Source of the DNA: Arcicella aquatica
GTDB taxonomy: Bacteria; Bacteroidota; Bacteroidia; Cytophagales; Spirosomataceae
Reading direction: 5' to 3'
Assembly: GCF_034928825.1 (NCBI RefSeq)
Contig: NZ_JAYFUL010000026.1
Location: 1-64,000 of the forward strand
Length of the DNA: 64,000 nt
Positions within the stretch are counted from its first letter, which is position 1. The number at the start of each line of letters is the position of its first letter. Under the pieces are notes generated by a model, which was given only the letters and a program-made list of their open reading frames with translations, had not been told where the DNA came from and did not search any database. Positions 1 through 9,533 of this stretch are shown here, one piece after another. A program made the position numbers and the translations under genes.

Positions 1-41
1 GAATAAATCTTTAATTTTGATACCGATGATATTTTTCATTA

Positions 42-84
42 AAAGGCTGTATTTGTTGCTTAGGAACTACAAATTTCAGCCTTT
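42..84 (+). terminator. Rho-independent terminator at the left edge
   Basis: An imperfect stem formed by AAGGCTG-t-ATTTGT (about 43-56) and ACAAAT-tt-CAGCCTT (about 69-83) is followed at once by a run of seven T on the plus strand. It most likely ends transcription of a plus-strand gene lying left of the window. It could also catch transcripts of the minus-strand gene ending at 289, although the T-run on that strand is weaker. Confidence 0.6.
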
Positions 85-288
85 TTTTATTAATTCTGAT
101 TTTTCATCGGGTAGAGTAAAAAGTGCTACTACTGTCTAAAAATTATATTTATAATCTTTATAAATCCTGTATCGGTTTTTCAGGACAAGACAATATCGAA
201 AAACAATTTTCAAGGGAAGCCTAAATTATTAAAATCAGTAGATTACAAGATGTAGTTTAGATTCGATCCAAATGGCGATTACAGCCTC

Positions 289-2148
289 TTAATCCGAAAA
301 ATGATTAAAGATATTTTCTGTTGCAAGATATGTTGCAGACAATTTCTTAAAATGAAAAAGTAATTTTTTTGTCATTTTATCATTTGGATTACTTAAATCA
401 AGACTAATATCTTCTTTAACTAATAATGCTGAGAAACTTAATGGCAAGGCCTTCTCGTCATCAATACCAGATAACACTCCTTCAAAAGACAAATTGTTTT
501 TTATTTCATCTTCAAAAAAAACTTCATCATAACTAGGCACTGGAAAGGCAAAGTATACAACTTTTCTATCATTATCTCCATTACGATATATTTTTTTTAC
601 TAAATTATTTGGAGAATTTGTTTGCTCAAGTAAAAATTGAATAGTCCTGTTTTTTCTAAACCCTTTCCCTTTATAAATTTCTTTATTTTTATGAATAAAA
701 GTTGCTCTCAATTCACATAGATCATCATCGTAATCAATTATAAGCTTATCCTTTCTGATTCCATCTAGATATTTCATGTCATTTGTAGGATAAGTTTTTT
801 TGTGATAATAAAATAAATCAAAATTTCCAATAATGCCACCTAATATAGTATCATCAATAATTTTACCTTGCCTTAGTAAAAAATCATGGAGAGTTCCAGA
901 ATTATCTGTGGTCTTTTCCAAATGGCTAATTACAGAGCTTGGAATAGTTAAACGATTCATAGAACGATTTGCGAAAAATCTTCTTATTAAAATTGGAATA
1001 TTCTTATAATCAGATTCAGATGAATTTATAATCCTTGGTGTAAATGGTAAAGCTTGCTCATCACTAAACTTTACAAATAAAGTTGTTTTTACTAAATATT
1101 TGTGCTTTATTAATGAGTAAAAAATATGGTATCCAATTATAATTTCCTGATTTTGTATATCAATTTTATTCATACGCAAAACATAAAGAGAGGTCAAATC
1201 TAAATTATTAATAGAGTCGTCGGTAATGTTTACATTGTTCATGTCAATAAACAAGTAATTTGAATTATGTTCAAATCTACATATACCTTTTAAGGTACTT
1301 TTTATTATAGTATTATTGATATCTAAGTTTATACAAGTTTCTATAGTAGGAAATTTTTTCTTGCCTCCAATAAATTCAATACATCCAATAGAAAACCCTC
1401 TTGTAGATTTAATACTATCAGGACCTAAATTAGCAAAATCCCTTCTTTCATATCTTAACCATTTAGTATTAAATAAGCTTTGAGGAAAATTATTAGTATT
1501 GGACCAAACTTTGTAGTGACTTTGTGCCCCACCAATATCCTGTTTAAATTCAAATAGCTGATTTTGAAATGATAACAATTTGCTTAACTCTTTCTGAAGA
1601 AAATCCATTTCAATCTCTAACTCTGACCCTTTCTTACCATAAAATATAGATATGACTTTTACATATTCGTAGAGCATTAATATTTTTTTAGGATTAAGCT
1701 CTTTTAATAGACTTTCATTAATAGTAATTTGATTACTATTTTGTTGCCAATTTGTTGCCCCGATATTAAAAACTGTTTGAGCAATTCCCCCTTTCGATAA
1801 TTTTTCACTATTGTGTGTCGCTACTGAATGTTTAATCCTCCCCTTGAGAACCTTATTATTGATTATCGCACATATTTTTGCCTCATAACCATGTAGGATT
1901 TTTGCAAGAAAATCTATTCTTATGGAACCATTTTGATGCCAATTATTTTCAATGTCATCATTGAAAATAAGCTGACAATTAGAAATATCTAAAATTTCTA
2001 TTCCAGATTTGAAAATTTCATCGTGATACGATATTCCTAACTCTTTGCAAGCTTCTTTATAAAAAGCAGGCTGTTCTTTTAAATGACGAAGAACAACAAA
2101 CCAAGCTTTACGTATTAATCTTTCAGCAATTATAAGTTTTGTGGTCAT
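289..2148 (-). CDS. Unrecognised 619-residue protein
   Basis: I do not recognise a family. The protein has no signal peptide, no clear membrane segment and no P-loop. It is rich in Asn, Ile and Lys, in keeping with the low G+C. The N-terminus is helical and charged, and about residues 190-600 look like alternating beta-rich and polar segments. The gene is divergent from the receptor gene at 2380, with about 230 bases between the two starts, so the two could share a regulatory region. Whether it belongs to the tubulin-like operon or is an unrelated accessory gene cannot be told from sequence alone. The open reading frame is long and uninterrupted, which supports it being a real gene. Confidence 0.65.
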   Translation of the reverse strand: MTTKLIIAERLIRKAWFVVLRHLKEQPAFYKEACKELGISYHDEIFKSGIEILDISNCQLIFNDDIENNWHQNGSIRIDFLAKILHGYEAKICAIINNKVLKGRIKHSVATHNSEKLSKGGIAQTVFNIGATNWQQNSNQITINESLLKELNPKKILMLYEYVKVISIFYGKKGSELEIEMDFLQKELSKLLSFQNQLFEFKQDIGGAQSHYKVWSNTNNFPQSLFNTKWLRYERRDFANLGPDSIKSTRGFSIGCIEFIGGKKKFPTIETCINLDINNTIIKSTLKGICRFEHNSNYLFIDMNNVNITDDSINNLDLTSLYVLRMNKIDIQNQEIIIGYHIFYSLIKHKYLVKTTLFVKFSDEQALPFTPRIINSSESDYKNIPILIRRFFANRSMNRLTIPSSVISHLEKTTDNSGTLHDFLLRQGKIIDDTILGGIIGNFDLFYYHKKTYPTNDMKYLDGIRKDKLIIDYDDDLCELRATFIHKNKEIYKGKGFRKNRTIQFLLEQTNSPNNLVKKIYRNGDNDRKVVYFAFPVPSYDEVFFEDEIKNNLSFEGVLSGIDDEKALPLSFSALLVKEDISLDLSNPNDKMTKKLLFHFKKLSATYLATENIFNHFSD

Positions 2149-2379
2149 ATTTCTTTTGTAGAATTATAAGTAAAATAAAGATAAAAAAAGAAAAAGAAAT
2201 TTAAAAATAATTTTGCGGAAAACTCAGTTTTAAAGCAATAATTGAGGGGAGGTTAATGCTTTTTTTAGAAAAAGGAAAAATGAGATTGTAAAGGAAAAAT
2301 AATGTGTCCAATATTACATGCATTATTTTATGGACTAGTGCAATTTGAATTATCACATGGCAACTTAAATAGAAATTCT

Positions 2380-5250
2380 ATGAAATGGTATATACTTTTT
2401 ATATTTCTTTGGGTAAGTGTAGATTTATTAGCTCAAACAAAAAGAACACTAACTATCAGGGTTAAAAATGAATCTGGACAACCAGTAAAGAATTCTACTG
2501 TTGTTTCGGAGGAAGGAGAATCAAAAAATGCTGAAAAAGATGGGTCGGGAGAGGTCATTTTGTATAATCAACCACCTGTAATAAGAGAATATATCGTCAA
2601 AGCTTTTGACTATGAATCTAAAACTATTCAAGTAGATCTTAAAATAAGTAATAGGATTATAGATTTAGTGCTAAGGAAAGCAACATATAATTCTTTCGAA
2701 GGTGTGGATGTAGGAACACGGACAAAAGGAAAAGATAATTCTTCTCTACCAGTACCAGTTGATGTAATTACACAAGAGCAGTTACAGGCTTCATCATATA
2801 CTGAGCTATCTCAAATTTTAAATTATCAACTGATGTATTTTAACTCAAATAGACAGGTTATTGCGGATGGTACAGATCACGTTGATCCTGTCTCGTTAAG
2901 GGGATTAGGACCTGATCAAGTATTGGTTTTAATCAATGGTAAAAGAAGACATACGTCTTCTTTGATAAATATCAATAATACTTTTGGTAGAGGAAGCGTA
3001 TCCACAGATTTAAATGTTATACCGTTACATTCAATTAAAAGAATAGAAATATTACGTGACGGAGCTTCGTCACAATATGGTTCAGATGCAATTGCTGGTG
3101 TAATAAATATAGTTTTATATGATGAAAAAAATGATAATGATGGAAGTGATTGGATTTGGAAGGTTACTGGACAAGGAGGTACTTTTTTGACAAATGCCAA
3201 TCTAAATTTTCAAAATAATGATAAGGAGAGTATCGTAGATGGCCAAGCAGGAGTTTTAAATTTAGGTATTAGTAAAGATTTTGGAAACAGAAACTTCCTC
3301 AATATAGCGTTAATGTTTTCTAGTAGAAATCCTACAAACCGTTCTGGAATGGATACAAGACCATTACTTTATTCAAGTGAGCCTACAAAATTGGCCAATG
3401 AAACAGATGCTAGTTTTCTCCAACGCTTTTCCTTGTTACAAAAAGAGGACTCAGCCCGTGCTATTGCCAACGGATTGGATCGCAAAAATACTCGAGTAGG
3501 TATTGCCGAAATGAGAATTGCCTCTATGATGGTGAATGGAAATATTGGTATTGGAGATATTCATAACATATATTATAGTATTCAATCCAGCCAGAAATGG
3601 GGGAATGCAACAGGCTTTTATCGTCTTCCTCGACAAACATCACAAAATAATTCAGCAGTTTTTGCCAATGGTTTTTTGCCAGAAATAAATTCCAGAATAT
3701 TAGATGTATCCGCAAATGCTGGAATTAAAGGTAATTTATCCTCAACATTAACTTACGATATAAGTCAGACTTATGGTTATAATAAGTTCAATTTTTTAAT
3801 AGAAAACAGCACTAACGCTTCTATAATAAATGATAATCAAAGAAGTTTCGATGCAGGGGGACTAAGTTTTAAACAATATACAACCAACTTAGATTTTTCA
3901 TGGGATGTATTCAATAAAGATATGTCAGGCTTACAAATATCAGCGGGAAGCGAGTACAGATTTGAAGAGTATGGAATACAATCAGGAGAAGAAAAGTCTT
4001 GGTCTCGTCAGTTTCCTGATAACCCTTTATATCAAGGAAATAAAAATTCAGGGGTACAAGGCTTTCCAGGTTTTAAAAATACATTAAGTCGAAATAGAAA
4101 CAACTGGGCTATTTATGTTGATGGTGAATTTGCATTTTCAAAAGATAAAAAAACGCTATTACAAGGTGCTTTTAGACGAGAAAATTATTCAGATTTTGGG
4201 ACAAATAATTCATATAAGTTAGCACTCCGACACTTATTGATAAAACAAGATAATAAACTCTTAAATCTAAGAGGTAGTTTTTCAACAGGTTTTCGAGCAC
4301 CTTCATTGCAACAAAACTGGTTTAATAACGAGAGTACTCAAAATATCGGGGGAGAACTTTCACGTGTACTAACTATCAATTATGATAAAAGTAGTATTTA
4401 CAGCGGAATTATTAATGGTTTTGGATTGAACGATTTGAAACCTGAAATAGCTCAAAACTATACCTTCGGGATTGTTGGTTCTATTGACAATCTTACTTTT
4501 TCTGCTGATGGGTACTGGACTGTTGTTAATAATCGAATTATCTTCTCTGGTGTTTTCCCGACATCACAACCAGATGTAAAACGGATAGTTAATGACGCAA
4601 CTATAAATAGTATCCAATTTTTTACAAATGCTGTCAATACAAATAATACTGGTTTAGATATGTCAGTAAGGTTCAATCCTAATTGGGGACAATTTATTAA
4701 AATAGGTTTTATGTCATTAGCCAACTTGAATAGAACAATAGTCGGAAACAACATTCAAGCTTCTGACGTGATTAACAAAAATTCAGATCTTAAAAGTTTA
4801 TTATTTAGTAATCAAGAAAAGGTTAGGATTGAAAGTTTTGTACCAAGAAGTAAAATTATGGCAGGATTTGAATTAAAAGTGCTGGGTAGAGGAGAAGAAG
4901 AAAAGCTAAGATTTAACTGGCAAACTATAAGGTTTGGAGAGGTTGCATATGGAGAGATAGAAGCGAGTAGAGAAAGCAATCAGGTATTTACCCCCAAATT
5001 TATATCTGATGTCTCCATTTCGTACAGTTTTGATAAATATATAAAGCTTGTAGTTGGGGCAAATAACATTTTTGATATTTACCCTGACAAACAGTATATT
5101 AATTCAAAAAACAATGCGAAAAATTTTAGAGATTATACTGGTGCATTAGATAATACCAGTAATGGACGAATAATATATAGTAGATCTGCTACACAATTTG
5201 GAGCAAATGGGAGGTTTATATTCATCAAATTTAATTGTGTTTTTAACTAA
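2380..5250 (+). CDS. TonB-dependent outer-membrane receptor
   Basis: This is a predicted outer-membrane beta-barrel receptor powered by TonB. The frame is open from 2302, but I start it at the ATG at 2380. That start gives a clean signal peptide (MKWYILFIFLWVSVDLLAQ), while the upstream residues do not look like an export signal. After the signal comes a small Ig-like regulatory domain (about 25-105), then a plug domain with VPVDVITQEQL, the LRGLGPDQVLVLINGKRR stretch and the EILRDGASSQYGSDAIAGVINIVL stretch typical of plugs, then a barrel rich in alternating aromatic strands. No SusD-like lipoprotein follows, so it is not a classical glycan-uptake pair. It is the first gene of an operon that ends in a tubulin-like gene, 13 bases before the next gene. 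The ligand is unknown. Confidence 0.85.
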   Translation: MKWYILFIFLWVSVDLLAQTKRTLTIRVKNESGQPVKNSTVVSEEGESKNAEKDGSGEVILYNQPPVIREYIVKAFDYESKTIQVDLKISNRIIDLVLRKATYNSFEGVDVGTRTKGKDNSSLPVPVDVITQEQLQASSYTELSQILNYQLMYFNSNRQVIADGTDHVDPVSLRGLGPDQVLVLINGKRRHTSSLININNTFGRGSVSTDLNVIPLHSIKRIEILRDGASSQYGSDAIAGVINIVLYDEKNDNDGSDWIWKVTGQGGTFLTNANLNFQNNDKESIVDGQAGVLNLGISKDFGNRNFLNIALMFSSRNPTNRSGMDTRPLLYSSEPTKLANETDASFLQRFSLLQKEDSARAIANGLDRKNTRVGIAEMRIASMMVNGNIGIGDIHNIYYSIQSSQKWGNATGFYRLPRQTSQNNSAVFANGFLPEINSRILDVSANAGIKGNLSSTLTYDISQTYGYNKFNFLIENSTNASIINDNQRSFDAGGLSFKQYTTNLDFSWDVFNKDMSGLQISAGSEYRFEEYGIQSGEEKSWSRQFPDNPLYQGNKNSGVQGFPGFKNTLSRNRNNWAIYVDGEFAFSKDKKTLLQGAFRRENYSDFGTNNSYKLALRHLLIKQDNKLLNLRGSFSTGFRAPSLQQNWFNNESTQNIGGELSRVLTINYDKSSIYSGIINGFGLNDLKPEIAQNYTFGIVGSIDNLTFSADGYWTVVNNRIIFSGVFPTSQPDVKRIVNDATINSIQFFTNAVNTNNTGLDMSVRFNPNWGQFIKIGFMSLANLNRTIVGNNIQASDVINKNSDLKSLLFSNQEKVRIESFVPRSKIMAGFELKVLGRGEEEKLRFNWQTIRFGEVAYGEIEASRESNQVFTPKFISDVSISYSFDKYIKLVVGANNIFDIYPDKQYINSKNNAKNFRDYTGALDNTSNGRIIYSRSATQFGANGRFIFIKFNCVFN

Positions 5251-5263
5251 CTAATTTTAAAAA

Positions 5264-6736
5264 ATGAAGACTTTTATTCAATATATTTTAATCATGTTGG
5301 CTTTGACTAATGTTGGCTTAGGTCAAAAACCCTGTGATATGAAAATTAAGTTGGTTAGGGATAACGCTCCACAATCGCCAATAGCAAATCAAGAGTTCAC
5401 TTTGAAGTTTTATAAGCCCGGCACCCCTAATGTATTAGTGAAAACTATTGAGTGTGGTCCAACTGATGATTTTGGTGAAACGGTTGTTAAAATAGATATG
5501 GGTCTCTATTATCGTTGTATACTTTCTTTACCAGAAAAGAGTGGTTTTATTAATTCTGAATTTAACTACACAAAATGCGTTTCTGAGCAAAAATTTCTAT
5601 TATCTCAAAGACCAACCCCACCTGTCGATCAAAAAGTATTGGCAAAACTAAGGGCAATTAAAATAGCATTAACAAATGCACGGCGTAAAATAAAACATAT
5701 TGAAGGTGAAAATGAGCAAATGAAAGAAAAAATAGACTCTTTGATCAGAGTTATAGATGAAGATCTTGGGCGGGCTAAAGGAATAATATCAGACCTTGAA
5801 GAAGGAAAGAAAATTAGTGATGAAAAATTAAAAGACATACAAAAGCTTTTGGATAATGAAACTGAAAAAAATATAGTTTTGGAAAGTATATTAACTACGT
5901 ATAGAAAAATGGGAATTAGGTTATTAGATTTTGCTTGTCTTAAATTTGAGGATAGGAATAGTTTTTCATTCAGCCTTCGACTTTCCAATTACGATTATAC
6001 TATTGATACTGAAACAAAACCAACAGCACATACTTTTAAAGTTAACCTCTTTGCACTTACCAAAAAACCTGGTCCAGATGGTAGTAGAAGAAGACCTATC
6101 AAGTGTTCTAATAATTCTTTTGATATGCCATTGCCAATTCAATATCCAATGAAAGCATCTGATAAGGCAGCTACAGTAAATTTTGTAGTTCATAGAGACG
6201 ACATAAACCTATTGAATCGTGATAATGATTTTGAAATTGAAATATTTGAATATGAAACAAATAGTTCTTTGGGAAAAGCATCTATTCCAAATACAGATTT
6301 ATGTGTTTCTCCTGTCGACCCTGAGCAACCTAACATAATTGGAGTATTACAAACTGACTGTCAAAAAGTTACATTTAAAATTGAGGATGCTGGTAAGGTA
6401 GATGGAGATGTTATCAATTTAAATTGGGTGGGGAATCCTAACATCTTAGAAAACTTTACTTTAACAGATACACCTCATTACCAAGAGGTTATATTGAGTG
6501 AGGGGCCTAATCATTTTGAATTGGAAGGGGTATCTCCAGGTACTTTTCCAAGTGAAGTATCTGCAAAAGTTCAATGCTATTGTGGAAATAAAAATGGTAA
6601 ATTATTATCTTTTCAAATCGGAAAAATGAAAAAGATGGAAAATTTTATTGCACTTTTTAATCAAATAGTTAGCTATCAAGGTAAGATTAAAAATACTTCA
6701 AAAAAAGGTTTTATAATAAACTATGTCCCAAGATGA
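5264..6736 (+). CDS. Exported coiled-coil protein with beta-sandwich C-terminus
   Basis: A signal peptide (MKTFIQYILIMLALTNVGLGQ) points to export. Residues about 20-120 look like a small beta domain. Residues about 125-215 are a charged heptad-like coiled coil. The C-terminal part contains a DGDVINLNWVGN... segment resembling beta-sandwich modules common in Bacteroidota surface and periplasmic proteins, with several Cys. I cannot name a family. It probably acts in the periplasm next to the receptor encoded upstream and could link outer- and inner-membrane parts of the system. Its stop codon overlaps the start of the next gene (ATGA), so the two are translationally coupled. Confidence 0.75.
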   Translation: MKTFIQYILIMLALTNVGLGQKPCDMKIKLVRDNAPQSPIANQEFTLKFYKPGTPNVLVKTIECGPTDDFGETVVKIDMGLYYRCILSLPEKSGFINSEFNYTKCVSEQKFLLSQRPTPPVDQKVLAKLRAIKIALTNARRKIKHIEGENEQMKEKIDSLIRVIDEDLGRAKGIISDLEEGKKISDEKLKDIQKLLDNETEKNIVLESILTTYRKMGIRLLDFACLKFEDRNSFSFSLRLSNYDYTIDTETKPTAHTFKVNLFALTKKPGPDGSRRRPIKCSNNSFDMPLPIQYPMKASDKAATVNFVVHRDDINLLNRDNDFEIEIFEYETNSSLGKASIPNTDLCVSPVDPEQPNIIGVLQTDCQKVTFKIEDAGKVDGDVINLNWVGNPNILENFTLTDTPHYQEVILSEGPNHFELEGVSPGTFPSEVSAKVQCYCGNKNGKLLSFQIGKMKKMENFIALFNQIVSYQGKIKNTSKKGFIINYVPR

Positions 6737-8220
6737 TGGTCAATAAAATGAAACTAATCATATTGATAGCCCTTGGGCTATGTATAATTGTACCTATAAA
6801 AGTACAAGCACAACAAACTAAGCATAGTGTTATTATTAGCCGTGAGACAAAGAAACCTATTTCTTCGGTTCGTATTAGAATCACTCAAAATGAAAAGGTA
6901 ATTGCATTAGAAACAAATCAGGACGGTGTTTTTTGGTACCCTTTACTTGAAAATGGTAGATTTAGGGTTGATTTAGAAAAAAAATCTTACCAAATAAATT
7001 CTATTGAGTTAAGAGCGGGTTCTTTCATCCCAGATACTATTCGATTGAATAGTGCAATATCGTTTAACCCAAGATACGCAAGTCGCTATAAGCTTTTAGA
7101 AGACATTCACAAAACCGTAGAATTAAAGTTTGGAGGTAGTTCTTGTTACAAATCCATAATGACTCAATTAAATAGTTTAAAAAGTGATATTAAACAGTTC
7201 CAAAATTCTATCGAAAAAGAGGAAAGGGAGTGGAAAGAGCATGAGCAATTTATTCTAAATACTGATAATAAAATCAATGACATTGAAAATAACATCAAAA
7301 ATTCGTTAGGCACAACATCATACAAGCAAAAAATTGAGAAAGCCGAGGCTAAATGGATAAGCAATTGCCAGATTCAAATTAGCATAAAAAAACAATTAGA
7401 TACGGGATGTTATCCACTAAACAAAAATTGGGTATTAAGAACGCAAGTATTAGCTTTTGAGAGTCAACAGCTAACATACTTTTCAGATAGTATCACTAGG
7501 AAAACGGAAGTTTCATTCTCCGTTCAACGAGGAAAACAAGACACTACATATACTTTTCGTCCAATATTTAATAGAAGGCAAAATCTGGATAATTTAAGAG
7601 AATTTACGGTGTATTTGCTTGGTAATAGTCCCATTGATACTCTAAAAATATTACCAGTCCAAAATGATCGTATTAGAAATAATCAAAGCCCTAAGGAAAA
7701 TAAACAAAGCAGAGTTTTAACAAAAAATATGAGCAGTTCCCAAATATCATATAGGTTAGTCGAGAACGAACCTATTGATAGAAAGCATATTTTGGGTAAG
7801 TATGTCCATATTGTTGGTACAAAAAACTGGACTTTTAAGGAGCTGCCAAGATATTATGAAATTCAGAAAGTAACTTATATTAAGCAATTGCCAAATAACT
7901 ACAAGCCAGCGATTCAAATTCTTATTGACGACAATTTATATAAAAAAATATTAATTGATGAAGAAACGCTGAAAAGTCCGACACATCATTTGTTTGAACT
8001 ACCACCATTAAACAGTTTTTTAATCTCATATAAACCAGATTCTTTAAATATAGTACAAAAGATTGATATTGTAATTTTGGATAAAAACAGAGAAAAACAA
8101 ATATCACAAACCCTTGAGGGGAATAATATTAAAGGGCTTAATACTCCACCAGATAGTACAGTGGGAGGCTTTTTATTGAAAATAAAGACAAAGCATAAAA
8201 ATAGAATTTATAATCCATAA
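6733..8220 (+). CDS. Exported protein with Ig-like N-terminus and coiled coil
   Basis: The protein begins with a signal peptide ending near VQAQQ. A carboxypeptidase-regulatory-like beta domain follows (about 25-100: SVIISRETKKPISSVRIRI, QDGVFWYPLLENGRFRVDL). Then comes a long charged coiled coil (about 135-215) and a C-terminal region without recognisable motifs. The layout, beta domain plus coiled coil plus beta-rich tail, mirrors the preceding gene, with which it overlaps by four bases. The two may form one periplasmic assembly. No catalytic motif is visible. Internal in-frame ATG codons near the start leave the exact start open; MKLIILIALGLC a few codons in is an alternative. Confidence 0.75.
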   Translation: MMVNKMKLIILIALGLCIIVPIKVQAQQTKHSVIISRETKKPISSVRIRITQNEKVIALETNQDGVFWYPLLENGRFRVDLEKKSYQINSIELRAGSFIPDTIRLNSAISFNPRYASRYKLLEDIHKTVELKFGGSSCYKSIMTQLNSLKSDIKQFQNSIEKEEREWKEHEQFILNTDNKINDIENNIKNSLGTTSYKQKIEKAEAKWISNCQIQISIKKQLDTGCYPLNKNWVLRTQVLAFESQQLTYFSDSITRKTEVSFSVQRGKQDTTYTFRPIFNRRQNLDNLREFTVYLLGNSPIDTLKILPVQNDRIRNNQSPKENKQSRVLTKNMSSSQISYRLVENEPIDRKHILGKYVHIVGTKNWTFKELPRYYEIQKVTYIKQLPNNYKPAIQILIDDNLYKKILIDEETLKSPTHHLFELPPLNSFLISYKPDSLNIVQKIDIVILDKNREKQISQTLEGNNIKGLNTPPDSTVGGFLLKIKTKHKNRIYNP

Positions 8221-8231
8221 TCAATATCATT

Positions 8232-9518
8232 ATGAGAAATTTAGAATATTACTTGAGTGGATTCAACTTCTACACTCGCAACTTTCCAAGTGGAATAGAA
8301 ACTATCATCTGGGTATTCGGTAGCTTAGTACTTAGTTATTTCGTAGGGATTGTACTGAATAAGCAGTTGGTGAAAAGAAAAGATGGAGATACCGAAAGTC
8401 GTATCTTAAAAGAAGAATTTTATGTTCATCGATCCCACATATACGCTGGATATAGCACAATGTTATTATCAATTGGAATTATTGGTTATTATTGGTCAAG
8501 TGGTAAATACGGATATAAGCATCTCGAATCAACCCATCTCCTAATGTTAATTGCATGTGCTTGTTATAGTATATTTTGGTTTTTAAAGCTAAAGGAATAC
8601 TATACAGCATCTTCATTGCGAAAGATTGTTGAACAACCAACCTCAGAAGAAGAGCATAATGATTTTTCAATAAAAGCTAAAAAAGCATTTGATAAATCAA
8701 AGCGTTGGGTACTTATCCTATTTTTAGGTGCCGTTGCCTTTTTGTATTCGTTCAGCCGTCCTTTGACGCTAATTTCTATTGTCATAGATGACTCTGGAAG
8801 TATGGGTAATGCACTAGCAATAGGTAAAGATGCAATAACCGAAACCATGAACAGGTTAAGTGGTAGATATACTGATATTTTTATTACAAGCTTTGGCATA
8901 GGGAATCCAACCCCCGAAGGTCCTCATACATCATTTTCTGAATTAGCACGTATAAAAAGGATTACCAATAGGAATATTGATGCAAAAACTCAATTCTGTG
9001 ATGATCCGAATGAGGCAAGTGAATTTGTAGCATCTTTAATTCCCGATAAAGGTTTTGGATTGAATCAAGCGATATGGCATAATTATATAAAAACCAAAGA
9101 ATATTTGACATCTGTTGACTCTTCCAATTACCAAGATAGAATTATGCTAATTATTACTGACGGAGAAGAATTTAGCAGAGCTTGGTACGATACTACTTTT
9201 TGCTCTCCACAATATGATTTCAATCGTATCTATGGTAAAAATGTCTATATGATTGATTTACACCAATCTCCAAATTCTGTTGATGTTAACGCCACTGGTG
9301 GATTTAGGACCGTTATGAGAGAATGCTATGGGAATGAACATATTTATAATGGTTTTGAACAATCAGATTATATTGATGCTCTGAATTATGTACTCAAACC
9401 TTATGAATTAGATGATAGATTAGTGTTTTGGGTAGTCATTATATGTGCGTTTCATATTTTTATAGTTTTCGTAGGAATTAGAGTGAATTTATCCAAACTC
9501 AAGGTTTCTGCTAACTAA
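8232..9518 (+). CDS. Membrane-anchored von Willebrand factor A protein
   Basis: The 428-residue protein has hydrophobic segments near residues 22-42, 76-92, 98-115 and 157-175. A vWA domain follows with an intact metal-ion-dependent adhesion site, D186-x-S188-x-S190 (IVIDDSGSMG). A second MIDAS-region stretch contains LIITDGEEFSRA, and a final membrane segment lies near the C-terminus (VFWVVIICAFHIFIVFVG). Proteins of this kind sit in the inner membrane with the vWA domain in the periplasm or cytoplasm and hold protein complexes together through a metal ion. vWA genes are known neighbours of one group of bacterial tubulin/FtsZ-like genes, and one lies two genes downstream. Spacing to both neighbours is 11-15 bases, so it is in the operon. 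Confidence 0.85.
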   Translation: MRNLEYYLSGFNFYTRNFPSGIETIIWVFGSLVLSYFVGIVLNKQLVKRKDGDTESRILKEEFYVHRSHIYAGYSTMLLSIGIIGYYWSSGKYGYKHLESTHLLMLIACACYSIFWFLKLKEYYTASSLRKIVEQPTSEEEHNDFSIKAKKAFDKSKRWVLILFLGAVAFLYSFSRPLTLISIVIDDSGSMGNALAIGKDAITETMNRLSGRYTDIFITSFGIGNPTPEGPHTSFSELARIKRITNRNIDAKTQFCDDPNEASEFVASLIPDKGFGLNQAIWHNYIKTKEYLTSVDSSNYQDRIMLIITDGEEFSRAWYDTTFCSPQYDFNRIYGKNVYMIDLHQSPNSVDVNATGGFRTVMRECYGNEHIYNGFEQSDYIDALNYVLKPYELDDRLVFWVVIICAFHIFIVFVGIRVNLSKLKVSAN

Positions 9519-9533
9519 AATTAAATTTATCTT

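Noticed and set aside
2302..2379. Upstream start for the TonB-dependent receptor
   Set aside because: It would add 26 residues in front of a clean signal peptide; the ATG at 2380 gives the expected export signal.
5629..5988. Minus-strand open frame inside the coiled-coil gene, one of many antisense frames in this window
   Set aside because: It lies wholly within a well-supported plus-strand gene and its Ser/Leu/Phe-rich reading is the usual antisense shadow of a charged coiled coil.
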